Origin: Microbacterium sp. TNHR37B
Lineage (GTDB): Bacteria; Actinomycetota; Actinomycetes; Actinomycetales; Microbacteriaceae
Assembly (NCBI RefSeq): GCF_001620065.1
Contig: NZ_LQGV01000001.1
Span: 1,178,001-1,242,000 of the forward strand
Reading direction: 5' to 3'
Length of the DNA: 64,000 nucleotides
Shown: in pieces, positions 16,253 through 25,700 of the stretch
Layout: each line of letters opens with the position of its first letter
How positions within the stretch are numbered: position 1 is the first letter of the stretch
The notes under the pieces: generated by a model
The model's database searches: none
What the model was told of the DNA's origin: nothing
The model's input: the letters and a program-made list of their open reading frames with translations, nothing else
Made by a program: the position numbers and the translations under genes

Positions 16253-19200
16253 TCAGCGCGACAGGACGACGTCGGCGAGTTCTCTGCCGAGGAGGCGCCG
16301 GTCTCCGATCGGATACCCCGTGTGTATCGCGGCGGCCTCTCCCCAGGAATGGACGGACAACTGCGGCGCGCAGACCAGGTCCCCGAAAGCGCAGTGCTGA
16401 ACCGAGCGGTCGACCAATCCGGAAGACAGCGACCAGTTCGCCATGATGCTGTCCTCCAGCAGCTCCTGCCCAATGACCGTCGCGGCGACACCGTTCCCCT
16501 CCTGGTCCGCGAGCACGTCGGGGATGTCGAGGTCGGCCCTGCGAAGCGGGTCGGCGAGGTAGGCCACTCCGCGAATGTTGTCGACAGCGGTCGACGAGAG
16601 CACGGTGAGGACGGAGAGGGTGGCGTGGATCACCCATGCCCCCTGCGAGTATCCGGCCAGCACGATCTTCTGATCCGCGCCGCATTCATCGAGGACCCTG
16701 CCGATCTGTGCGTTGAGCACGGTCACCCCCACCTCGGCGCCGGGAACATACCGCAGGATGTCCACGGCCACATCCCCGAGGCTGTCGGCGTCAGGATTGT
16801 TGAACGGCACAGGATGGGCCGGATAGCTCAGCGCGATCACATCGATCGTGCTGGTTGGCTCCACTGTGGCAAGCCTCTCCGCAAAGCCCAAGACGACCTG
16901 CTGGATCAGGCCGAGGCCTGGTGGCTCGCCCGACCCACGCACTCCGATGAGCACGTAATCGGCGCAACTCCCCGGCGCCGGCACCGGACGCACGTCGCTC
17001 CCCTCGACCCCCGGCTCGTAGCGCGTCCCGGCCCATGGCAGGTAGTCGACATCACCCACGATGCGAGGATTGCCGCGCACGCCCGGTGGCAGATTGCTGC
17101 CCCACTGGACTCCCCTCGCATCGAACGTCCCCGACGTCCGCGTGCGGATCGACTCGACACCGATGTCGCATCCCGTGACGGACCCCGAGAAGAACGCATC
17201 CGCCGGGGCGTCCTCCACCCTCACACAGCGCGACGCGTCGAACTCGATCCGAGAGTCGGAGACCTGTAACCACTGCGGCTCCGTCGCTCCCAAGGAGGCG
17301 TACTTCATGTGCAGATGTGATGCCTCCAGCACCCCGCCCCTGTTCACGCCGATGCCGTTCCAGTCGCCGGCCGCGGGATCGCGCCAGTTGCCTTCGGTAT
17401 CGACGTAACGACTCGCATCCTGGTCATACAGAGACGTGAAGAACACCGGTTCGTCGGAGGTGCCCTCGATGAGGAGGGTGCCGTGAACGACCAAACCCCC
17501 GTTGATCGACGGGATCACCGTGCCCTCGCGGATGGTGAGCGTGACGTGTGGCCGTACCTCCAGACTCCGGCCGTGATCGGGGATCGCGCCGAGGCTCACA
17601 TCGAGCGGGCCTAACGGGAACGTCGTGTCACCCTCGAGGCGTCCGGCGATGGACATGAGGTTGATCTCGTTGCTCGTCCCCACGTTGTCGACGAGCTTCG
17701 CGCCGTCCAGGTTGTACCCGAAGATCTGCATGGCGAGGAAGGAGTCGGTGACGTGATTGCGGCGGACGGTCGGGGTCGTGTAGTCGGCGGACGGCCCGCC
17801 TGCCTCGTCGTACAGATTGCCCACGGCAATACCTACGCCGCCGACGCGCTGGACGACGTTGTCCTCGATAACGATGGTCGCGTCCTCGTTGTATGCAGCG
17901 GAATCGACGGCGATGCCCGTCCACTGTGCATCGGATATCGAGGAATGACGCACCTCGAAGCGCTCCGCCCACCCCGACGCGATCCCCGTACGCGCGTACC
18001 GCACCCGGACGCCGTCCATCACGAGGACCGCACCGTCGGCCGCCGTCACACCCCACCAGTCCGAAGCCCCGGGCCCCACGTCCGCTTCGCCCGGGACGGA
18101 TGCGCCATCTCGAAGGGAGGTGAACGTGATCGGTTGATCGGGAGGCGCTACCGCCCACAGCTCACCGTCGACGGAGATCTGCGCGTTCAGCGCCCGCACC
18201 GTCGTCCCCGGCATGATGTCCAATGTCACGCCACGATCCACACCGAGCCCGGCAGACTCGACGCCCTTGGCGTACACCCCTACCGGGAGTTGACCCAACG
18301 GAAAGACGGTGTCGCTGACCAGGGTGCCGGAGAGGGCGATGAGATCCAGCCCATTGCCGTGCCCCGTGTTCCCGGTGAGGTTGCCTCCTCGCAGCTCGCC
18401 GTTGGCGACGACGATCGCCTCGTTCTCACAGCCGACGACGCTGTTGTCTCGCACCACGGGAGAGTAGGTGGGTCCCGGCCCGTAGTACTCGCCGTCGGCG
18501 TGGAGCCAGATCCCGGCATCGCCGCAGCGGTCGACGCTCACATCTTCGATGCGCACTGCCGTGGTCTTGCCAGGTTCGGTGTGCGGAGCGAGGTCCACCC
18601 CGGAGCCGGTGAGGTCCGCCACGGTCGCGTCCGAGAGGTCGAGCACCCGGGGCTGCTCCCCTGTGATGCCCGTCGTGGCGAAGCGCACCTCCACATGGGA
18701 GGCGGTGAAGGAGCCACCGGGCGCGACCCGGAGACCGGCCCAGTCGCCGGCCGCCGGCGGCGCGGCGCGCTCGGTCGGAAGCACTCCGGCTCGCGGGTCG
18801 AGCGTCGACGTGAACGTGACGGCGTCCTGTGCGGTGCCGATCGCGGTCAGCGTGCCCTCCACCGTCAAGCTGCCTCCGAGGGAGGCGATCGTGGCGTGCG
18901 GCCCGATGTCGAGAGCGGCGCCGCTGGCGATGGTGACGTCACCGTCGAGGATGTACGTCGTGGGCACCGTCGGTGTCCACGACGCGTTCTGGGTGATCTC
19001 GCCCGAAACCCGGGTGACCGTCGTGACCGGACCCTCGGGGAGCTTTGCCACGCGAACCGCAGCGCTCACGCGGGCAGCCGGGGCGTAGCCCTCCCTGGTG
19101 CCGGTGACAGCGACCGAGATGAGCGCATCCGAGTCCGCGGGGCCAAGAGTGAGTCGCGTAGCCGTCGCCCCAGGGATATCGACGCCGTTCCGTCTCCACT

Positions 19201-20239
19201 GGTAGGTCAGCGTCGCGGTCGGCGACCACGTGCCCGGGTCCACGCTGAGGATGTCGCCGACGGCGGCGGTTCCGGTGATCGTGGGGGTGGGAGCCGTGCG
19301 GAAGGCCGCGGCCGTCACGATCTGGGTCGCGCTGGTCCTCGACGTGGTGGCGTATCCGGCGCGCGACCCGGCCACGGTGACGGAGACGGTCTTGCCCACG
19401 TCGGCCACCGCGAGCGCGTATGTGCGCTGCACCGCTCCTCGGATGGCCGCTCCATTGCGTTTCCACTGGTACGAGAAGGCCGCCGCCGGTGCCCAATCTC
19501 CCGGGTCAGCGGAGAGCACGGCGCCCATGACGGGTGAACCCGTCACTTTCGGCGTCGGCGAGGTGGTGAAAGCGGCGCTTCCGGCGACCTTCGAGCCGCT
19601 GGTCTTCGACGTCGTCACGTAACCCGCCCGAGAGCCCGTGACGGTGACCGCGATGTGGGCACCCACGTCCGCCGATGCCACGGTGTACGTGCTGGACTTC
19701 GCCCCCGGGATCGCCTTTCCGTTGCGCTTCCACTGGTACGAGAAGGTCGGTTTCGGAGACCACGTTCCCGGCCGTGTCGTCAGCCGTGCCCCGAAAACGG
19801 GCTGGCCAGAGATCACAGGTGTGGGGGCCGACGAGAAGGCCGCTTTCTTGACGGTCTTCGCGGCACTGGTCCGAGACGTCTTGACGTATCCGGATCGACT
19901 GCCCGTGACGGTCACCGCGACATTCTTGCCGGCATCCGCTGCGACGATCTTGTACGACCTCGACCTGGCGCCGGAGATGGGTTTGCCGTTTCGCAACCAC
20001 TGATAGCGAAGATCCGCCTGGGGCGACCACGTGCCCGGCTTCACGGAGAGGCTTTCGCCGACCATTGCCGTCCCCGAGACGGTGGGCTTGGGTGCCGCGC
20101 GAAACGCCTTCCCCCCGGCCGCTGCTTCCGCAGGCGAGACGATGAAAGATGTCAGCACGATCGCCGCAGCGACCGCGAGAGCGACCAGACGCAGCCACGC
20201 AGTGCGTCGCGACGGCGCCACGTCAATCACATGAGACAC
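16253..20239 (-). CDS. Secreted multidomain protein: four Ig-like repeats, beta-helix, cutinase-type esterase
   Basis: 1328 residues from a GTG six bases behind GGGGAGG; an upstream extension to 20479 lacks a ribosome site. Signal peptide ~1-41 ending SPAEAAA. Then four repeats of 89 residues (PGTWSP...YQW.RNG..I.GA...Y...ADVG....TVTGSR.GY.T..TS), then ~690 residues of right-handed beta-helix/NosD-like repeats, and last ~240 residues of cutinase: start SCADYVLIGVRGSGEPPG, nucleophile GYSQG, Asp in CAFGDLVC, His in IHTGYP. All triad residues are present. No sortase motif or C-terminal helix, so it is likely released or wall-associated. A surface or polymer esterase is inferred. Confidence 0.85.
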   Translation of the reverse strand: MSHVIDVAPSRRTAWLRLVALAVAAAIVLTSFIVSPAEAAAGGKAFRAAPKPTVSGTAMVGESLSVKPGTWSPQADLRYQWLRNGKPISGARSRSYKIVAADAGKNVAVTVTGSRSGYVKTSRTSAAKTVKKAAFSSAPTPVISGQPVFGARLTTRPGTWSPKPTFSYQWKRNGKAIPGAKSSTYTVASADVGAHIAVTVTGSRAGYVTTSKTSGSKVAGSAAFTTSPTPKVTGSPVMGAVLSADPGDWAPAAAFSYQWKRNGAAIRGAVQRTYALAVADVGKTVSVTVAGSRAGYATTSRTSATQIVTAAAFRTAPTPTITGTAAVGDILSVDPGTWSPTATLTYQWRRNGVDIPGATATRLTLGPADSDALISVAVTGTREGYAPAARVSAAVRVAKLPEGPVTTVTRVSGEITQNASWTPTVPTTYILDGDVTIASGAALDIGPHATIASLGGSLTVEGTLTAIGTAQDAVTFTSTLDPRAGVLPTERAAPPAAGDWAGLRVAPGGSFTASHVEVRFATTGITGEQPRVLDLSDATVADLTGSGVDLAPHTEPGKTTAVRIEDVSVDRCGDAGIWLHADGEYYGPGPTYSPVVRDNSVVGCENEAIVVANGELRGGNLTGNTGHGNGLDLIALSGTLVSDTVFPLGQLPVGVYAKGVESAGLGVDRGVTLDIMPGTTVRALNAQISVDGELWAVAPPDQPITFTSLRDGASVPGEADVGPGASDWWGVTAADGAVLVMDGVRVRYARTGIASGWAERFEVRHSSISDAQWTGIAVDSAAYNEDATIVIEDNVVQRVGGVGIAVGNLYDEAGGPSADYTTPTVRRNHVTDSFLAMQIFGYNLDGAKLVDNVGTSNEINLMSIAGRLEGDTTFPLGPLDVSLGAIPDHGRSLEVRPHVTLTIREGTVIPSINGGLVVHGTLLIEGTSDEPVFFTSLYDQDASRYVDTEGNWRDPAAGDWNGIGVNRGGVLEASHLHMKYASLGATEPQWLQVSDSRIEFDASRCVRVEDAPADAFFSGSVTGCDIGVESIRTRTSGTFDARGVQWGSNLPPGVRGNPRIVGDVDYLPWAGTRYEPGVEGSDVRPVPAPGSCADYVLIGVRGSGEPPGLGLIQQVVLGFAERLATVEPTSTIDVIALSYPAHPVPFNNPDADSLGDVAVDILRYVPGAEVGVTVLNAQIGRVLDECGADQKIVLAGYSQGAWVIHATLSVLTVLSSTAVDNIRGVAYLADPLRRADLDIPDVLADQEGNGVAATVIGQELLEDSIMANWSLSSGLVDRSVQHCAFGDLVCAPQLSVHSWGEAAAIHTGYPIGDRRLLGRELADVVLSR
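19040..20105 (-). repeat. Four tandem 267-bp in-frame Ig-like repeats
   Basis: The PGTWSP-type segment recurs near 20025, 19757, 19490 and 19222, i.e. every 267-268 bp (89 codons), within the secreted esterase gene. The first three copies are more similar to each other than the fourth, whose ending is diverged. Such repeats are prone to copy-number change. Confidence 0.85.
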
Positions 20240-20563
20240 GACGGACCTCCCCAGATCCGGCACGCCCCCAGAAGCTGAGCGAGCAGAAGTCGATGGGGCT
20301 CCCCACGATGCCCCCTCCCGCACCATACTGGAGCGCCCGTCGGACCTGCAATCAGAGGCTGCGTCCCCCTTCTTCAGTTCACATGCAGAGTGGCGGAACC
20401 GGTCGTGAACCACCACCACGCGAAGGCGGCTGCAGTGAGAACGGCGACCGACGCCACCATCCACACGGAGTGGTCCCATGCCGCGCGATGCCTGTTTGCG
20501 GAGCGATCTGCACGCGACCTCGCCGAGTGGGACTCAGGCTCTCTGCCCCGCAAGGTCAGAAAA
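20240..20563. other. Gap: leader of the esterase gene and a doubtful 109-aa reading frame
   Basis: Holds the esterase ribosome site (GGGGAGG near 20244-20250) and, on the minus strand, a reading frame (20374-20703) whose last 30 residues form one good membrane helix (VWMVASVAVLTAAAFAWWWF). It overlaps the 3' end of the next gene by 140 bp and has no visible ribosome site, so it is not called as a gene. Sequence becomes more AT-rich from here to the right. Confidence 0.4.
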
Positions 20564-21274
20564 TCAAGGACTCGCCGGCCGTGGCAGTCTAGTTCTGGCG
20601 GCAGCCTCCATCGATGCGGCGGACCGCGATTTCCAGGCTTTGCGGATAGGGCTTTTGGCTTCGCGCGTCGTGGGGAGTGGATCGGCGGATCGGAGGACCG
20701 CAAGGCTGTCCGGAAAATCGCCTTCGCCCGTCCAACGGATCAGCTCGTTTGCGATCGCGCGTAGATCGCTGTTGGCTGGCGCGAGTGCTTGCCTCAAGGC
20801 GTGGCCCATTGCTTCATCCGTGATTGATGGGTCTGACGCTAGAACGCTGCGCCCCACCGCCCAAAGGGCATCTCGCTCTTTGAGGCGCGCCACGGCAACA
20901 TGCGCATTGAAGTGGGGAAAGTAGATCGTAGCCTCGACCTTGGCAGTGTTGGCGAGGTCGACATCCAGTGGCTTCGACGTACTGCGCAGTAATGCGCCGA
21001 GCTCACGATTGGAGTAGTCGCGATTAGACAGGGCAATCTGCGCGAGCAACCGACCTATGCCCGCCGCGGCGACGGAGAGCTTCTCCTGCTGAGCGATGCG
21101 CTGCGTCTCCTTTCGCTCGTCTTCAGCGAGCTTGCGATCCGCCACGAGCTGCCGCTTGAGGATCAAGAAGGCGACTGCGATCGCAGCGGTCCCACCGGCT
21201 AACCCTTGGAGCAGGCCCGCGGTCCAGGCGCCGTCCGTTACGGCGCGCATGAACTCATTCCACCACTCGGTCAT
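20564..21274 (-). CDS. Membrane-anchored coiled-coil protein, unknown
   Basis: 236 residues with AGGAAG 5 nt before ATG. One N-terminal membrane helix (AGLLQGLAGGTAAIAVAFLIL, about residues 19-39), then a charged helix KRQLVADRKLAEDERKETQRIAQQEK that should form a coiled coil, then a mostly helical cytosolic domain. No catalytic motif. Codon use is less GC-biased than in the core genes to the left. Lies at the left edge of the accessory island; could be an island-borne sensor or effector but nothing in the sequence proves it. Confidence 0.6.
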   Translation of the reverse strand: MTEWWNEFMRAVTDGAWTAGLLQGLAGGTAAIAVAFLILKRQLVADRKLAEDERKETQRIAQQEKLSVAAAGIGRLLAQIALSNRDYSNRELGALLRSTSKPLDVDLANTAKVEATIYFPHFNAHVAVARLKERDALWAVGRSVLASDPSITDEAMGHALRQALAPANSDLRAIANELIRWTGEGDFPDSLAVLRSADPLPTTREAKSPIRKAWKSRSAASMEAAARTRLPRPASP

Positions 21275-21453
21275 CTTTGCTTCCTGCCGCTCGCACTAGT
21301 TGACGTGATGGAATGTTATCGGACCTGACGTCCCGGGAAGGCGATGCATCTTCAGCATGGACGAACGCATGGGGTCGCCTAGCCGACCATCCCTCTCTGC
21401 TTTCGTCGGGATGTTAAGGCGCTGCGGGAACGCTCTCGTGTCACGATAGACGG

Positions 21454-22521
21454 ATGACGGCAGACAATACGAGCAGCGGGGCTGAGGAGCCCCTCAGCGT
21501 TGCTTGCGATGAGTCGGGAAACGATGGGGAAAACCTCCTCGCCGGAGGTTCCCGTTTCTTTGTCCACGCGAGTGTGACAATCAGCGACCTGGATGCCACG
21601 GCGATCATGGCTGAGGTTCGATCACAAACCGGGAGCCAGAGTGTCGAGCTCAAGTCCAAGACGCTGCTGCAGAGGAAAGACGAAGCAACCGCGAGATGGT
21701 TGTTGGAGCTTCCGGAGCTGAGGGACCATGCGTCCCTGCATATCACCGACAAACGGTACTTCCTCGTCTCGAAGCTGTTCGATGCCACGATCGAAGAACT
21801 CGCTCACGAGGACGAGTACGACATGTTCGCTGACGGCGCCGCGCTCTGTGGCGCGAACATTCTGTTCTTCACCTCCCCGGCTCTCTTCGGCGAGCGGTGG
21901 GAAGCGCTGTTGGTCGCGTTTCAGAGCTTTCTTCGCGCCAGGTCGACCTCGGAAGCAGCGGCTACCCTCAGGACGTTCGACGGCCATGTTGTCGACGTGC
22001 TGGCCGCGGGTGTTTCGCCCGGCGACATGTTCTTCAGCCTGATTCATGCGGGCGTCAGACACCTGCGGACGCTCTCCCGGTTGCAGCTGGGTGAGGGCAT
22101 CGACCATCGGCTGCGCACTCTCGATCCCCTAATTCCTGCCCTCGGTGCTGCCGTCCTGCACTGGGCTACCCAGTCGGGTCGTCCGGTGGAGGTTTTGCAC
22201 GACGCCGCCAAGGAGTTGACTCCCGAACGCATCGAGGCGATGAGGAAACACTTGGCCGCGCCAGAGATCGTCTCCCCTAACCGAGCTGGAAAGGGCGTGG
22301 AACTCGTGAACGTCACTTTGGCCGATTCGAAGCTGGAAGCCAGAGTTCAGGTCGCGGATCTGTTGGCGGGGCTCGGCAGGAGTGTGCTCGAAGCGGAGAG
22401 CTATGGGAAGCGTCACCCGTTGACTCCACTTGTGGAGGGATTCATAAGCAGGCTGAGCGTGATACCAAACCCGGAAATGATGAACCCAGATACCGCGAAG
22501 GCTGTCGCTGAAAGCATGTGA
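21454..22521 (+). CDS. DUF3800 domain protein
   Basis: 355 residues. The N-terminal ACDESGN fits the xDESGx start of DUF3800. The next strand FFVHASVTI, the middle ELKSKTLLQRK and ITDKRYFLVSKLFDA, and the C-terminal VQVADLLAGLGR (QxADxxAG) are the other conserved blocks of this family, which has a nuclease-like/RNase H-like layout with acidic residues. Function is unproven; DUF3800 genes are frequent in defence and mobile islands. Converges on the SIR2 gene. Weak ribosome site before the ATG. Confidence 0.75.
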   Translation: MTADNTSSGAEEPLSVACDESGNDGENLLAGGSRFFVHASVTISDLDATAIMAEVRSQTGSQSVELKSKTLLQRKDEATARWLLELPELRDHASLHITDKRYFLVSKLFDATIEELAHEDEYDMFADGAALCGANILFFTSPALFGERWEALLVAFQSFLRARSTSEAAATLRTFDGHVVDVLAAGVSPGDMFFSLIHAGVRHLRTLSRLQLGEGIDHRLRTLDPLIPALGAAVLHWATQSGRPVEVLHDAAKELTPERIEAMRKHLAAPEIVSPNRAGKGVELVNVTLADSKLEARVQVADLLAGLGRSVLEAESYGKRHPLTPLVEGFISRLSVIPNPEMMNPDTAKAVAESM

Positions 22522-22779
22522 GCCGGCTTCAGCGGGCCGCGGGGCCGCCGCCCCGGAACAAAGCCGGATCCTGGCTCACGCTCTCGGGTCTGCCGCACTG
22601 GTAGGAGACATCTGGGTTGGGTTGCCCGGGCCTGATCGAGCGTTCGCCGACGTCGTCCGATACCATCGCGAGGGCCCCGTCACCGGCAACCTTGCAGAGA
22701 GACGCAGCTAGTGAGGCGGAAGGACCGAACTCGCGGTTCAGGACGACACTCGCCACTAGAAGCATCTACCCACACCGCA

Positions 22780-25700
22780 TTACGCATCCACCCAGGAGAG
22801 AGCTTCGTGGACGCCTCGTTGAACAGCGAGCTCAGCGAGTTGACGAAGTGAAGCAGGTGCAGCGTCCGCTTTCACTCGCTCGAAGAGCTGCTCTAGCTCG
22901 GAACGGATGTGCCAGTCGGCAGTTTCTGTTAGGCGCAATCTGGCAGTCACGACCCTGACGAGCAACTCGACGATCAGCTGAGTGCGCGCTGGGTCGAGGT
23001 GGTGGAATCTCGTGCGCGCACCGATAGCGCCGGGGCAGGACGTTGTGAGTGTCAGCGCATCCTCAGTCCCGAGTTCGAGAGCGAGGTCCCCCCAAGCGGT
23101 CCGCTCCTCAGGAGACTGAACGCCTGGCGCGGCCGCTTGGCGGGTGGCGATCGCACTTTCCAGCCAAGATGACCACAGACTCTCGCGACCTGCGTCGTCG
23201 AGGTCGGTCACGGCGTGACCCAACGCGCGGATGAATGCGACGAGTTGCCCCGCCCGCTGCGGGGTAGCCAAGTAGTCGATCAAGGCGAGTCGATCCACCG
23301 TGCTCGCGGTGGAGAATGCCGCGATCGAGGCGACTGTCGCCCAGTACCGCTCGGCCATGCCCTGGTCGCGGCCGGTCGCCGCATCCACTGAGCGTAGGAG
23401 AAGTTGCCAGAAACCTGCGTCGAGGAGATCGGGCGAAGTTCGGGGTTCGTGGAGGAAGCTGAACCACGCGTCCGGCGCGAACGCGGATACATCCGAGTCG
23501 AAAAGTGGGAACACGCGCGCAGCAGTGAACTGCGGGTCTGCGGCGAAGAGAAAGTGAAGCTTCCAGCTGAGAATGCTCGCGGCCGTATCTCGCGTGGAGG
23601 TTGGTGACGTCAGCATCAAACTGAACGCGCGACTTTCAATCTCAGTAAGACCCTCCCACTGCTCCGGCGCCGCCTGCCACCTTGCGGCGACGCGATTCAG
23701 CCAATACTGGGCGAGGATGCCTGGCCAGGTGTTCAGGCCTCGCATCAGCAAGTCGCTCCACCCGCCAGGATCAAACTCGGGCGCGTGCATCTCCCACAAC
23801 TCGACAGCGAGAGCGTCGAGCTTCTCCATCGCCAGCGGAACCAAGTCCCCTTCCGCGGGCTTTGACACGGAGTTCAGCACCTCACTCACAGGGCGAGCAA
23901 GCTCGGGTCTGACGCTCTGCTCTTCCAGGGCTCCGACCAGGTCGTTGATGCTCTCCAGTAGAACTGAGCTCTGACTCCATCCGTGCATGATCGCGCCGAG
24001 CAGGTCGTGGTGCCGCGCAAAGGGGGCGAGCATAACTTCCGGGAGCAACTGGAGACCGACCGATGGTTGCGCTGCAGCGGCCTCTCGTACGAGCTTGCAG
24101 GCGTCCTCCCACGTGGGGTCGTCGAAGTTTCGCTCCGAGTAGTCGAGGACAAGGAGCGATTGAACGCTGGCGCGCGCCCCATCCTCGCGCACCCGCGTGA
24201 GGAACTCGTCGACTGTCAGCGGCATCTTGCCGCCCCAGGTTCCTGAAGTCATGTAGTGATCGAGGTCTGGGTGAGTGCGGACTCCCATGTCTGGCTCATC
24301 TCGGCGGATGTCTGAGATGGCTGCGTCCAACTCCGGCCAGGGCGACTCGGCGTACCTGCTCAACCACTCAGCCCTGTCAAAGATCGCTCTGCGACGCGGG
24401 CGCGCATCCACCCCCTCGACGGGATCGTCATTTGGCGGGCCCGCGAGAACGGAAGCCAGCAACCGTTGTCTGGAGTCGGGACTCAGGTCGGGCGCCACAA
24501 GCTGAAGCAGACGAAACAGTTCATGCTTCGCTTCGGGGTCGTAGAGGAGGCCGCCGAGCACAGTGGCGCACTTCTCGTCACCGCTCAGGTGTGGGGATTC
24601 GGCAATGAGATGCAGTCCAAGTCTGCGAAAGAGAGCGTAGGGACTTGACAGCCACCGGGCCGAAAGGTCTGAACTGCTGGATCTCGCCCGCAAGGCGCTA
24701 TCACGAAGCATGTCAATGATCGTCCCCTCCTCATCGCTGAACCTGTCTTGCTCGTGCGGCTCGATCGCGGAACGACGAAAAGACCACGGGTCGAACGTAC
24801 GCTCGGGGTCGAACGCTCTCAGCAGTTCGTACGCATCGGTCAGCGCCTGTTCGGCGATCTGGAGCACGGTGTCAGCGATCTCCAGACCTTCCTCTGAGAC
24901 CTGCTCCCACAGCACCTTCAGGACGTCGTCTGAAGTCGCCCATTCAATCTCAGCCGACACCCGACGCGGCTGAGTCTCGTCCTCGTCGATGGGGAACCAG
25001 GGTCGGTCCTCTCTCAGAATGAGACGAGGCACGAGCGCGCGACGAAGTAAGGGAAGCGCGTCGCCACCAGAGAGTGGGTTGCCGTAGCCCTGGAACCAGC
25101 TGAGGCTCGACTCTGCAGGGTCGGTCCGCATAACGGCGGTCAGGATGGTCATCCAACGGCGCGCGTCTTCGGGAGCCGTCGATCGCAGACCCCGCGCAGC
25201 GCGGGAAATCTCCCACTGAAGCTCGGTAGAAACTACCGGCCCAAGCCTGGCGAGAGCGCCAAGCGCAAGCATCGAATACTCCGGTACCGCAACGTATTGG
25301 CTCACGAACCAGTCGGCCAACACCCGAGATGACTCGCTCTCGGCTCGCCCCACTTCGAACAACCTCCGGAACACGGGCTGCTCTTCCGCCCACCGCAACC
25401 ACTCGTAGCCAGTGGCCACCGCCGCAAATCCACGTGCTCCGGCCGGCGTGTTCAAGACATCAGCGAGGTAGTCCGCTTCCTCCGGCACCGCTGGCGGGCT
25501 CCCCGCAGCGATGTCCTTCGCTCGCGCGTAGTGCTCGAGAACGCCCATGTTCATCAGCGCCGCCCATGCCTCCAACGCGCGAGGCAAAGCCGCGTGCTCT
25601 TCGTCGCCTGGATAGGCGACCGGAGTGATCCGAAGGTTCTCCCATCGAGGACTGTCCGGCTCATGAGTGAGCGCGAACCGCGGTTGGGCGCTCGGTGGAA

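Noticed and set aside
19040-20105. Tandem 267-bp repeats as a possible CRISPR or mobile repeat
   Set aside because: They are in-frame protein repeats with no short repeat/spacer structure.
20374-20703. 109-residue minus-strand frame with a C-terminal membrane helix
   Set aside because: Overlaps the downstream-ending gene by 140 bp, has no ribosome site, and its N-terminus is unlike a protein. Kept only as a note in the gap entry.
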